Assembly (NCBI GenBank): GCA_958453305.1 | Contig: CAUDXH010000010.1 | Location: 1 to 64,000 of the forward strand | Source of the DNA: an uncultured Bacteroides sp. | GTDB taxonomy: Bacteria; Bacteroidota; Bacteroidia; Bacteroidales; Bacteroidaceae | Length of the DNA stretch: 64,000 bases | Direction of reading: 5' to 3' | Shown here: in pieces, positions 8,536 to 16,416 of the stretch | Position numbering within the stretch: position 1 is the stretch's first letter | Layout: every line of letters begins with the position of its first letter | The notes under the pieces: generated by a model | Told to the model about the DNA's origin: nothing | Databases searched by the model: none | The model's input: the letters and a program-made list of their open reading frames with translations, nothing else | Position numbers and translations under genes: made by a program

Positions 8536-8587
8536 AACTTTGCGTTATCACTGTGGAAGGTGATCCGATAAACGCAAAGTTTAAAGG
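8536..8587. repeat. Imperfect palindrome AACTTTGCGTTATC / GATAAACGCAAAGTT
   Basis: The two arms (8536-8549 and 8566-8580) pair except for one bulged base. The right arm runs into a fourth copy of the CTTTAAACTTTG element (8574-8587). The loop holds the first copy of a 16-bp direct repeat. It could be an operator, a processing site or a transcript-end hairpin. Confidence 0.5.
8552..8567 (+). repeat. 16-bp direct repeat tgtggaaggtgatccg, copy 1
   Basis: Identical to 8919-8934. Both copies lie in non-coding leaders of minus-strand genes downstream of the early promoter at 8960-8989. Confidence 0.6.
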
Positions 8588-8626
8588 GAGGCCGGGAAGA
8601 GTCGCCAAACTCGACCCGGTTTTTTA

Positions 8627-8866
8627 TTAATATGAAATCTTTTGAATGCGATCAAAAGGAATTAATAACGCTATATGTTTATCTTGATAGTGAATCAGTT
8701 CAAAACTATTTGCCGTTGATAGTCTTATAATAGCGGCTTTTTTCGCCGTTTCTTGAAACACATCAAAATGAACCTTCAAACGGTTGCAACAGTTTGTGCC
8801 CTCTGGGGCTACATGTACGGCGTTTAGCGTTACATTTTTGTTTTGTAAGTTTAGTAATACTTCCAT
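8627..8866 (-). CDS. Hypothetical protein, 79 aa
   Basis: Reads MEVLLNLQNKNVTLNAVHV... and ends IPFDRIQKISY. It is the first gene after the minus-strand early promoter. The ATG at 8866 was chosen over a longer TTG-initiated frame. Function not recognised. Confidence 0.55.
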   Translation of the reverse strand: MEVLLNLQNKNVTLNAVHVAPEGTNCCNRLKVHFDVFQETAKKAAIIRLSTANSFELIHYQDKHIALLIPFDRIQKISY

Positions 8867-8918
8867 GATCTTATATTTTAAATTAAACACTCAACCAAGA
8901 AGAAGTAAAAGCGGAATT

Positions 8919-8934
8919 TGTGGAAGGTGATCCG
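8919..8934 (+). repeat. 16-bp direct repeat tgtggaaggtgatccg, copy 2
   Basis: Second exact copy (see 8552-8567), 26 bp downstream of the minus-strand promoter core, in the 5' leader of the early transcript. A candidate operator or post-transcriptional site. Confidence 0.6.
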
Positions 8935-8959
8935 GTCTTTTATCTCCTTTTCTGCATTA

Positions 8960-8989
8960 CAAAGATACGAATAATATTTGTAATACAAA
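8960..8989 (-). promoter_or_regulatory. Early minus-strand promoter (Bacteroides type)
   Basis: On the minus strand TTTG (8989-8986), 18 nt, then TATCTTTG (8967-8960), matching the Bacteroidetes -33/-7 consensus TTTG / TAnnTTTG. It would drive the early cluster that runs down to the ParA and recombinase genes. Confidence 0.65.
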
Positions 8990-9152
8990 ACAAAATGTAC
9001 TTTTATTTTTAAGAAAATGCTCCGTTTTTACATTTATTAATATTGATATAATATATTGATTATCAATAAATTAATAAATAATATGATGATAAATATAAAG
9101 TATTTAAGAAGTAAGGAAATATTTATAGAAAATAGGTGTTTAAATACGCTTA

Positions 9153-9184
9153 TTTGCTTTATTTATAGCCTTTGTTTAACTTTG
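9153..9184 (+). promoter_or_regulatory. Plus-strand promoter before the 188-aa gene
   Basis: TTTG (9153-9156), 20 nt, TAACTTTG (9177-9184): a full match to the Bacteroidetes consensus. Transcription would begin near 9190, which supports the ATG at 9241 and argues against the upstream TTG at 9172. Confidence 0.7.
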
Positions 9185-9240
9185 TAGCAAGTTACAGAGC
9201 GCGAGACGCCAATATAATAAACCCTTTTATATCGTTTTAT

Positions 9241-9807
9241 ATGGTGTATAGTAAGCGCGTAACAGATTTACAGCAAATTTATCAATTAACCCCGGATGAT
9301 GTTTTCTTTTGTATGCTTGTAGCATCCGGCGCCAGTCGTGGCGAAGCATACGCAACTATATTTAGACCACGATCTACAAAGATAGAAACAGCGCAACGCG
9401 GAGCCGCCCAACTTGCAAAGGATAAACCCGGCATTAATAAACTAATACGGTCTTTTGAAGATAACCGCGCCGCCTTCCTTCCTGACAATGATAGCCCCAA
9501 AAGCAAGAAGAAAAAGAAAAACACAGAAACAGAAGAGGAAGAAAAAGCCGGGAATGTTGTACAATACCGAGATAAAGACGCTGTTTTATCAGGCCTCGAA
9601 CAAACCCTACCTTATTTAAGGGGCAAAGATCGCGCGGATGTATTAATGAAAATAGCCGATCTTCAGCAAATGAAGAAGGACGAAAACACGGAAGAAGAGG
9701 AAACAGTACATTATTATCTACCTTTGCAATGTTATAGATGCAGCCTTTTTATAGCTGATCGAGCAAAGCGGAAAGCAGAAGGAGCGGAAAAGCCGGATAA
9801 TATTTAA
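9241..9807 (+). CDS. Hypothetical protein, possibly terminase-small-subunit-like
   Basis: 188 residues. An N-terminal helical segment (FFCMLVASGASRGEAYATIF) has the feel of a small-terminase helix-turn-helix. It is followed by a Lys-rich and then Glu-rich linker (KSKKKKKN, then EEEE) and a segment RADVLMKIADLQQMKK. It is monocistronic, with its own promoter at 9153-9184. Terminase large subunit is not adjacent, which weakens that assignment. Confidence 0.45.
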   Translation: MVYSKRVTDLQQIYQLTPDDVFFCMLVASGASRGEAYATIFRPRSTKIETAQRGAAQLAKDKPGINKLIRSFEDNRAAFLPDNDSPKSKKKKKNTETEEEEKAGNVVQYRDKDAVLSGLEQTLPYLRGKDRADVLMKIADLQQMKKDENTEEEETVHYYLPLQCYRCSLFIADRAKRKAEGAEKPDNI

Positions 9808-10025
9808 TATTATAGGTATAATATAAAGAGAATCAAGGCAAAGCGCGGCTTTTCTCCTTCTTTGCTGGTCAACTGGATAATGAAAGCAGGGAGGGCCCCC
9901 CCGGCTACCCAAGACACCAAGCATGTTTCAATCCCGGTCAAGATTTTTATTTTTTTTTCTTTTTTGGAGCCAATAATGGATGTTTTTAAGGCTTTTCCAA
10001 TGATAAATTACAAAAGTGAATGTCC
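9808..10025. other. Non-coding stretch with a C7 run
   Basis: No supported gene. It contains gggcccccccgg near 9889-9900 and a pyrimidine/T-rich stretch (9945-9965) that may end the 188-aa transcript, although no convincing hairpin was found. Confidence 0.4.
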
Positions 10026-10290
10026 GATGTATAGTTTTACTTCTGAAAATGTATAGTATATGTATAGTTTACTTCATAACTATACATGTGTAAATCATTC
10101 ATTATTAGGTCAATGGAAATTTAATGTATAGTATGTATAGTTTATATGTAAATTGCGTATGGGAAAAAAATATATATAATATGGTTTGCATAAAAAACTA
10201 TACATACTATGCACTATTTTTCCATTGATTTGTATTTCAATATGTTATATATGTATAGTTGCCTTTAAAACCCTACATAAACCATACATA
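10026..10290. repeat. Iteron cluster atgtatagt with long inverted repeat; candidate origin
   Basis: Eight exact copies of ATGTATAGT: forward at 10027, 10049, 10060, 10124, 10133 and 10251, and inverted at 10079 and 10197. Four copies lie inside or at the edge of a 34-bp imperfect inverted repeat (10110-10143 and 10195-10228). The surrounding DNA is very A+T rich. It is placed directly upstream of the helicase/primase operon. Iterons, A+T richness and a palindrome next to a replication gene are what a theta-type origin or an initiator operator looks like; that role is inferred. Confidence 0.6.
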
Positions 10291-10422
10291 TCAGAGAGAA
10301 TGTTCCATCTGTATTTCCTATTGAAATAGAGTAGTTATCCTTTGTTTATCAATATTTTGCGATTATTGGTCTTCAATGATGCAACGAATAAAAACATGGC
10401 AAAAAGACTTCAAAAAAGCGTG

Positions 10423-10492
10423 TTTATTCTATATTTTAAGTAGAAAATAATAGTATTTATATAGTAATTATGTAGAAAATAAGCTATATTTG
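10423..10492 (+). promoter_or_regulatory. Late-type promoter A with TAGAAAATA operator
   Basis: The half-site TAGAAAATAATA (10441-10452) faces a degenerate partner TTTATTCTA (10423-10431). A further half-site TAGAAAATAA lies at 10473-10482, followed by a -7 element TATATTTG (10485-10492). No good -33 TTTG is present, so it may need an activator. Related sites are at 18108-18180 and 33824-33864. Confidence 0.6.
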
Positions 10493-10563
10493 TGGCATAA
10501 AACACTTGAAAAATAGCATAAAAACAGTAGAAATGCTTTGTTTTCGGGTATAAAAACGGTGGT

Positions 10564-10827
10564 ATGAATAAGTTTGAGTCTATATTGTTTGATTATGGGC
10601 GATACGTTTTTGTTTCTGTGTTCAGAAAAGCGCAGGAAGAGGAAAGATATGAAGATTGTGCGGTGATGCGAGATATTATGCAAAAATATCATATACCTTG
10701 TGACACATCTTTAGAGGACTGGCGTACTGATTTGTGGCGATTTGGATATTCAGGAGATGTTGCTATAAATAATCTGTCAGTATATATGGTTGAGGCCTTA
10801 ACCCGTGCCGGGTATTCAAATTCATAG
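10564..10827 (+). CDS. Hypothetical protein, 87 aa
   Basis: Soluble helical protein (MNKFESILFDYGRYVF...) with a Trp-rich centre (DWRTDLWRFGY). First gene after promoter A and 7 bp upstream of the helicase start, so likely cotranscribed with replication genes. Function not recognised. Confidence 0.6.
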   Translation: MNKFESILFDYGRYVFVSVFRKAQEEERYEDCAVMRDIMQKYHIPCDTSLEDWRTDLWRFGYSGDVAINNLSVYMVEALTRAGYSNS

Positions 10828-10834
10828 ATTGTAC

Positions 10835-12472
10835 ATGGAGAAGGGAAAGTATAGGAAGTTGTTAAATGAGGTCTTCGGGCTTATGAAAGGCGAGAAACTG
10901 GATGCCGCCTTACAAGAGTCCAAAAGTGCAGCGCGTGTTGACGCTGTGCAGGACTTGATGCGTGCAGCCATTATACGATCTTCGATTTGTAAGTTCAATG
11001 GTACGCCTTACTATTTCAGTGGCCGGATATATGAAGAGATGGCATGGGATGATTTTGGCAATCTGATATATGACTTGATGCGTAAATGCAAAATGCCCAA
11101 TGGTGATTATTCCCGTGTGGAGGGTGTACTGAAAGTCTGTAAGCGTGTGGTGGCAGGAAAAGCCTTGAAGCCTGATAATGCCATTGTGGTGTTCAATAAC
11201 TGTGTGTTTGATATGAATGCTCGCCGTGCACATTCTTTCAACCGCCGTTGGGTACAGACTACATGTGTTCCCTATGACTACAAGCCGGAAGAGCATGTCT
11301 TTCTTTGGAGAATGTTCCTGGATGAAGTTTTGCCGGACAAAAACATGCAAAAAGTTTTGCAGGAGTTTCTTGGAAGTATTTTTGTTGACCGGCGTGTGGC
11401 GAAAATGGAAACTATGCTTGTTCTTCGTGGCTCCGGCTCCAATGGCAAAAGTGTAGTCTTTGAAACGATCATGGGCATACTTGGCCGGGAGAATGTCAGC
11501 AATTTCGGCATAGGTGCATTGATTACTGGAAATGAGAGAAAAAAAAATATCGCTTTCATTAATGGCAAGCGGTTGAACTACTGTTCTGAAATACAAGCGT
11601 TAGAGTTTGGTAAGGATAGTGACACGTTGAAGAGCCTTATCAGTGGTGAACCTACCGAAGCCCGGCCTATCTATGGCGATAACTTCACTGCTTACAATAT
11701 TCCTCTGCTTATGGCAAATGCCAACCAAATGCCGTATTTGAAAGACTGGAGCTATGGAATGAGGCGGCGTATTTGCATTATTCCCTTTGAGGTGGAGATA
11801 CCCAAAGCCCGGCAGAAAAAAGAACTGTCACGGGATTTGGAGGCCGAATACCCAGCTATATTCAATTGGATATTGGAAGGACGTGACCGTTTTATCGCCA
11901 ATGGTTATAAGTTGACAGACAGTAAGGAGCTTGAAAATGTCATGGATGAATATCAGTCGGAAAGTAGTACCGTAATGAAGTTCATGTATCAAATGAACTA
12001 TCTGTGCCGCTATGAGGAAATTGCCGATATTGAACCCAAATGGATGTCTTCGGCCATTCTGTACCGGAAATATTGCAAATGGTGTAGGGACAATAATGCC
12101 AAAGAAGAGAATGTGACAGTATTCGGACGTATTCTTTCGGAAGCCGGTTATCGTAAAAAAAGAACCCCGAATGGTCAGGTGTATGGTTTGTATGGAACAG
12201 CCTTGACGGAAAAACTCTATTATGAGAAACGGGAAGACCTACGGGGTAACTATAAGCAAAGGATCGCTAAACCGGTTTATCAAGATGGCAAACGATACGC
12301 TTATACCCATGAAGGGCTTGCGGCCTGCTTGTCATTGAGCATTTATCAAGTCCAGCGTTTGTTCCGGGAGAAGAAACTGGAGGGGACGTACCACATGGAG
12401 AAGAGAACAACTGTTTTTGACTTGGACGCTGTGGAGAAGATTATCAAACAATTAAAAATAAGAACCAAATAG
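10835..12472 (+). CDS. D5-family / SF3 helicase-primase
   Basis: 545 residues from the ATG at 10835 (MEKGKYRKLLNEV). The D5_N-type region (about 110-200) is followed by an SF3 helicase core: Walker A RGSGSNGKS, Walker B-like RLNYCSEIQ, and the sensor region PLLMANANQMPYLKD with the arginine-rich GMRRRICIIPF. The C terminus carries a small winged-helix/excisionase-like segment (THEGLAACLSLSIYQVQRLF). Phage and plasmid P4/D5 proteins of this kind unwind the origin, and the iteron cluster lies 600 bp upstream. Confidence 0.9.
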   Translation: MEKGKYRKLLNEVFGLMKGEKLDAALQESKSAARVDAVQDLMRAAIIRSSICKFNGTPYYFSGRIYEEMAWDDFGNLIYDLMRKCKMPNGDYSRVEGVLKVCKRVVAGKALKPDNAIVVFNNCVFDMNARRAHSFNRRWVQTTCVPYDYKPEEHVFLWRMFLDEVLPDKNMQKVLQEFLGSIFVDRRVAKMETMLVLRGSGSNGKSVVFETIMGILGRENVSNFGIGALITGNERKKNIAFINGKRLNYCSEIQALEFGKDSDTLKSLISGEPTEARPIYGDNFTAYNIPLLMANANQMPYLKDWSYGMRRRICIIPFEVEIPKARQKKELSRDLEAEYPAIFNWILEGRDRFIANGYKLTDSKELENVMDEYQSESSTVMKFMYQMNYLCRYEEIADIEPKWMSSAILYRKYCKWCRDNNAKEENVTVFGRILSEAGYRKKRTPNGQVYGLYGTALTEKLYYEKREDLRGNYKQRIAKPVYQDGKRYAYTHEGLAACLSLSIYQVQRLFREKKLEGTYHMEKRTTVFDLDAVEKIIKQLKIRTK

Positions 12473-12473
12473 T

Positions 12474-12656
12474 ATGATCGCACCGGATGAATTTGCAGAG
12501 GTTATTGAAAAAATAGATAACCTACGGGGAGCATTGGAAATCCCTATGCCAGCTGGATTTCATGTAAATCAAATGAAGCGTGAGCTTGAAGAAGTATCAG
12601 ACAAATTAAAACGGATTTACGTTGAGGAAGAAGACGAAAATCCATGGGAGGAATAA
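12474..12656 (+). CDS. Hypothetical protein, 60 aa
   Basis: Acidic helical protein ending VEEEDENPWEE. It starts 2 bp after the helicase stop. Its 3' end carries the GGGAGGAATAAGC Shine-Dalgarno region of the next gene. Function not recognised. Confidence 0.55.
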   Translation: MIAPDEFAEVIEKIDNLRGALEIPMPAGFHVNQMKRELEEVSDKLKRIYVEEEDENPWEE

Positions 12657-12658
12657 GC

Positions 12659-12880
12659 ATGGCAGTAAAATTTAGACACAAGGAAACGGGATTGTTCTTT
12701 TGCAGGGCAAAGGGATTATCCCCTTCAAGAAGAGATTATGACAAACTTGGAGAAGAAGGTATTTTTAGGAAAAGGCATTTGTCTAAGCGAGGAAGAATCT
12801 ACGAAAGCGCAACTGAAAATCAGAAACGGGATTGGATTGGTAAGAAACATGCAGATGAATTTGAAATAGTAAAAGTATGA
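12659..12880 (+). CDS. Hypothetical protein, 73 aa
   Basis: Start set at the ATG at 12659 (MAVKFRHKETGLF) because a GGAGG box ends 8-10 nt upstream, unusual for this phylum. Basic protein with a KGLSPSRRDYDKLGEEG segment. It overlaps the next gene by 4 bp (ATGA). Function not recognised. Confidence 0.55.
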   Translation: MAVKFRHKETGLFFCRAKGLSPSRRDYDKLGEEGIFRKRHLSKRGRIYESATENQKRDWIGKKHADEFEIVKV

Positions 12881-13263
12881 AAAATATGAATCACATAGAG
12901 TTAAGTGTTGAGCTGATGTCTATTCTTCGGGCCTTGAACTATTCATGTGAATTGAAGACAATAGAAGGTAAGAGCATTGTAATGGATATAGCAGTGCAAG
13001 GAGAATTGTCTGTCAGACACCAAAAAATGATTGAAATGCTTCTTGGTGGATTTCTCTCTGAATTTTATTGGGTAAATGGGAAGCATCATATTTATATCAG
13101 AGAAGAGTGCAAAGGGCTTCTTCCTGATGATGATAGGTATAGTTGCTTGATTTATGAAATGAATAAAGTATCATCGGATGAAGAACGTATAAACTCTTAC
13201 GGTAAGGAATACTTTTTTAATCTTGGAGATAGATTTGAACGTAAATTAAAAATAGGATTATGA
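12877..13263 (+). CDS. Hypothetical protein, 128 aa
   Basis: Mixed alpha/beta small protein, no signal peptide. It overlaps both neighbours by 4 bp (ATGA), so it is translationally coupled within the replication-to-MuF operon. Function not recognised. Confidence 0.55.
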   Translation: MKNMNHIELSVELMSILRALNYSCELKTIEGKSIVMDIAVQGELSVRHQKMIEMLLGGFLSEFYWVNGKHHIYIREECKGLLPDDDRYSCLIYEMNKVSSDEERINSYGKEYFFNLGDRFERKLKIGL

Positions 13264-13667
13264 GCAAAAAAACAAATGGTATTCAGGTAGGTAACTTTAT
13301 TGTTACGAGGGATAATGGTAGTGAACATGACTGGATCAGTATTAAGGCAGTGTCAGGTTTTTGGAGTATGCGTTTTCGGGATGATAACGGAATGTTTTCC
13401 CGGATTCGGGAGTTAACCAACAATAAGGAACTTCGTGAATATTTGGAAACATGGATCAAAGTATGTTTCCTTATTAGTAATGCAACCCCTGACGTTAAGT
13501 TTATGGAAGAGTTTTTTAAAAGCTATTCTGATCTTACCGAACGGCTACGAGGCTTGCAGCAACCAGTATCACCGGAAGATGATGCCAAGATACTGGAAGA
13601 AGAGAGAAACATGAATAGTATCAAGGAAGGTATTAAGGAGGAACATAAAAATGAGGGTACCGACTGA
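13260..13667 (+). CDS. Hypothetical protein, 135 aa
   Basis: The N-terminal half reads like a small beta-rich domain (GNFIVTRDNGSEHDWISIKAVSGFWSMRF). The C-terminal half is a charged helix (DDAKILEEERNMN). The final 17 bp overlap the MuF-like gene. Function not recognised. Confidence 0.55.
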   Translation: MSKKTNGIQVGNFIVTRDNGSEHDWISIKAVSGFWSMRFRDDNGMFSRIRELTNNKELREYLETWIKVCFLISNATPDVKFMEEFFKSYSDLTERLRGLQQPVSPEDDAKILEEERNMNSIKEGIKEEHKNEGTD

Positions 13668-14439
13668 TAAGGAAATTGAAGAGGCCAAAGAATACCTCCG
13701 TCAACGTCTGGATGCGGAGCTATCCATGCGTACCAATCTTCAAATTGTAATGATCGAGGCGGCAAAGCAAATTATAGATATTTCATACCGGTACAAGATC
13801 AGCCCTGAACTATTCCGTTTTTCAGCAAACAGACAGTTGCAGGAGGAAGTGGATGCCATTATTTTATCCCTTCTTGAAATAATTGAAGACTATACTTATA
13901 CTTTGGCAGTAGCGACACATGAGGATAATAAGGATGCAATCATAACATGTATAACGCGAGAATCATACGGCAAAACCTTCACACAACGTGCAAGAGAATA
14001 TGTTGACCGGTTTTCAAAGGAGGTTGAAACGGCCATTGCCGCCGGATTACTACTGAACCTTTCCAAAGACAAATTACTTTCATCTATCAGGCAGTCGGTA
14101 AAAACGCCATTGCTTAATGAGCATGTACAGAGAGCTATTTCAAAGGGTTATCCGATTATTTCAAGACTCGGTGTTCAGGAGTCTTTTGGAGTAGGACGTA
14201 CTGTAAGCTCTTGGACTGCACTGTCAGATTTGACGGAGTATGCTGTGGCAGAGGGTTGGATGAAGCATTGGGAATTGCAGGCTAAAGCCTGTGGAGCCGT
14301 AGGGTTCTTTGTCATGCGTGGCAGCTCCTATCCTTGTAACATTTGTGACGATGAAGTCGGATTTCATGTGGAATGGGACAAATTACCACCGTATCACGGT
14401 CATTGTAAATGCTTTGCCGTTCCCGTATCAGCAATATAA
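13651..14439 (+). CDS. MuF-like head morphogenesis / minor head protein
   Basis: 262 residues. A long helical N-terminal part is followed by a C-terminal domain with CNICDDEVG and, about 20 residues later, PYHGHCKCFAVPV. This is the CxxC...HCxC zinc-binding signature of SPP1 gp7 / Mu gpF head-morphogenesis proteins, which associate with the portal. The gene is on the opposite strand from portal and terminase and is last but one in the helicase operon, an unusual position. Confidence 0.75.
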   Translation: MRVPTDKEIEEAKEYLRQRLDAELSMRTNLQIVMIEAAKQIIDISYRYKISPELFRFSANRQLQEEVDAIILSLLEIIEDYTYTLAVATHEDNKDAIITCITRESYGKTFTQRAREYVDRFSKEVETAIAAGLLLNLSKDKLLSSIRQSVKTPLLNEHVQRAISKGYPIISRLGVQESFGVGRTVSSWTALSDLTEYAVAEGWMKHWELQAKACGAVGFFVMRGSSYPCNICDDEVGFHVEWDKLPPYHGHCKCFAVPVSAI

Positions 14440-14468
14440 TTATTTAACATACTAAATATCAGAATATT

Positions 14469-14723
14469 ATGTTTGGATTATCATTAATCAGCACAAAGAA
14501 ACTCAATCATCTTGCATCAGAATGCAGCAAACTGGCTATTGCCAATGTTGAGCTTTCAAAACAAAATGCGACACAATCTAAAACTATTATGGAACTTACT
14601 GGAGAAGTCCGGGTGCTAAATTCTAAAATCCTTCTGAATGAAAGTATCAATGATGATCTGCAAAAGAAGCTTAACCGGAAATATCCTCGAAAGCCTTATA
14701 ATAAAAAATTGTATCGAAAGTAG
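14469..14723 (+). CDS. Hypothetical coiled-coil protein, 84 aa
   Basis: A leucine/isoleucine heptad pattern runs through residues 10-65, ending in a very basic tail (KLNRKYPRKPYNKKLYRK). Likely a short coiled coil with a nucleic-acid-binding end. Last gene before the terminators at 14813 and 14877. Confidence 0.55.
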   Translation: MFGLSLISTKKLNHLASECSKLAIANVELSKQNATQSKTIMELTGEVRVLNSKILLNESINDDLQKKLNRKYPRKPYNKKLYRK

Positions 14724-14812
14724 TGTCATATTCAATTCATTCATTACATTTGCAATGTAGAAGCTGACTTGTTATAACACAAGCTTATCAACCAAATTGT
14801 TGAAAAAGTAAA

Positions 14813-14848
14813 GCCTCTGTCTATTTTATGTAGGCAGAGGCGGCTTTT
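14813..14848. terminator. Intrinsic terminator between convergent operons
   Basis: A 10-bp stem gcctctgtct / aggcagaggc with a 9-nt loop followed by ggctttt. It ends the helicase-MuF operon. Confidence 0.75.
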
Positions 14849-14876
14849 CCTAATGTATAGTTACATTGGATTCAGA

Positions 14877-14909
14877 GCGCGGAGTACGGGATTGCTTTCG
14901 CGCTCCGCG
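14877..14909. terminator. GC-rich hairpin at portal end
   Basis: cgcggag / ctccgcg arms around an 18-nt loop, immediately after the portal stop on the minus strand. No strong T run; a candidate terminator for the terminase-portal operon. Confidence 0.45.
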
Positions 14910-14919
14910 TTGGTACAGA

Positions 14920-16416
14920 TCATTTTGCATTACCCTCTTTATTTTCATTTTTCTTGATTTTCAGTTGATATAGCAAGTCAGCTTGTTGCTGTTCCTTATA
15001 TTCACGCATGATACGATCCCATTCATTGTTTTTTCCATAGCCGGATTCTTCCGAGCCGGTTTCTTTTGATAAAATACCGGCACCGACTAATTGTACCAAG
15101 TTCGATACCAATTCGGCTGCATTTTGGTGGACGTATGGAACTGCCCACGAAAAAATTTTCAAATTGAGGAATTTGGTAAGTTGGCCTTTTTCTGTTCCAT
15201 ATCCGTGCAGGAACAGCCGTTTCATTTTGTCTATTGATTCGTCAAATTCCTTGCAGTCAATCATGGCTTTTTCCAAAGATGGTGAATAGATCAGCTTGAT
15301 AGCAACACCCGGTAAATCTCCTGACTTTACTTCGGGAGGCATGACAACAAAACTCCCCATAAAAATCATTTTAAGTAATGTATTAATTTGAAGTTCAAAT
15401 GATTGTGATGCTTCGGGACGATTCATAAAGCCTGCATCATCATCCTTCCCCATAGTGATAGCTTTTACCGCACCATACATATCTCCCTGAATCTCAACAT
15501 CTTCACCTTTAAGTAACATGATTGGAAATGCGTATGCCATATTGTTTTGACACAAATGGGAAATAGCCAGTTCGTACTTGTCGATATTATCTTGTGAAAA
15601 GCTCCAGCAGGCACCGTGTTTGTCCCGATAATATACAACCGGACATTCGGTAAATCCATGATCGTGTTCTTCCACTAATGTATATCCTTCAATACCGAAA
15701 TACTGTTTCACTTTGTTTATTGCTCCGGCTATTCCCCTTTTATCCTGCCGGTAACGGTACATTTTTTTATTATCCCACACTTCCACCCAAGAAATGAGTT
15801 CCTTTCCCTCTTCGTCATAGTCGCTGTATCGCCGGGCAAACAGTGTCATTTGACCGGTTATGGAATCGTAGTGAGGATAAAGAGTGTCACCATCAAAATA
15901 GGAGAGATTCTTGGTGAACACCTTGCCTTCATTCATATAGAATACGATTGCTGCATCTCCCGTTATTTTTACACTTTTGGCATATTCGTAAAATGCAATC
16001 TCCATATTTTTATCCAGCCATCCTTTTTGAAATTCGAGAAATATTTCCCGTGAACTTTCATCAACTTTGGTATCGGTCAGCTCATGATGAATGTCATTGC
16101 CACATAGATGTACAAGTTGTTGGATAGTGATTATCATCTGAAAGGGAAAAGAAGCACGGAATACTTTCTCCCGGAAGAACCGTTTCTTCTCTTCGTCATA
16201 TTTCAGTCTGTCCGGGTAAAACAATTCCGAATTGATCTTGTGCCCTGAAGGATAAAACTCACGGATAAAATCAGCCTGCGAAATGAGCTGCCATGTCAGC
16301 CTATCACTGTTGTTTGTGAACGATGCGTTTCTTAAATCGCTCGTAATCCTGCCTTGCAAGTAACCTTCGGGAGTAACCCTTGCAAAAGGCTTTTTTGTAA
16401 GAATCTCTGCTATCAT
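14920..16416 (-). CDS. Portal protein
   Basis: 498 residues, normal for a siphovirus/SPP1-type portal. A tail-proximal helical N-terminal half, an EVWDNKKMYRYRQD beta region (clip/wing) and an acidic C-terminal crown are compatible with that fold. It follows the large terminase with a 4-bp overlap, the canonical terminase-portal order, and is on the minus strand. The portal forms the dodecameric DNA channel at one capsid vertex. Confidence 0.82.
   Translation of the reverse strand: MIAEILTKKPFARVTPEGYLQGRITSDLRNASFTNNSDRLTWQLISQADFIREFYPSGHKINSELFYPDRLKYDEEKKRFFREKVFRASFPFQMIITIQQLVHLCGNDIHHELTDTKVDESSREIFLEFQKGWLDKNMEIAFYEYAKSVKITGDAAIVFYMNEGKVFTKNLSYFDGDTLYPHYDSITGQMTLFARRYSDYDEEGKELISWVEVWDNKKMYRYRQDKRGIAGAINKVKQYFGIEGYTLVEEHDHGFTECPVVYYRDKHGACWSFSQDNIDKYELAISHLCQNNMAYAFPIMLLKGEDVEIQGDMYGAVKAITMGKDDDAGFMNRPEASQSFELQINTLLKMIFMGSFVVMPPEVKSGDLPGVAIKLIYSPSLEKAMIDCKEFDESIDKMKRLFLHGYGTEKGQLTKFLNLKIFSWAVPYVHQNAAELVSNLVQLVGAGILSKETGSEESGYGKNNEWDRIMREYKEQQQADLLYQLKIKKNENKEGNAK

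Noticed and set aside
9172..9240. TTG-initiated N-terminal extension of the 188-aa gene
   Set aside because: It overlaps the promoter at 9153-9184 and would start before the predicted transcription start.
9889..9900. C7 run in the intergenic region
   Set aside because: Shorter than the coding tracts and outside any gene, so it cannot be part of the same on/off system.
10910..11596. Long antisense frame (228 residues) inside the helicase gene
   Set aside because: Fully inside a clear SF3 helicase, with no start context and low-quality composition; a shadow frame.
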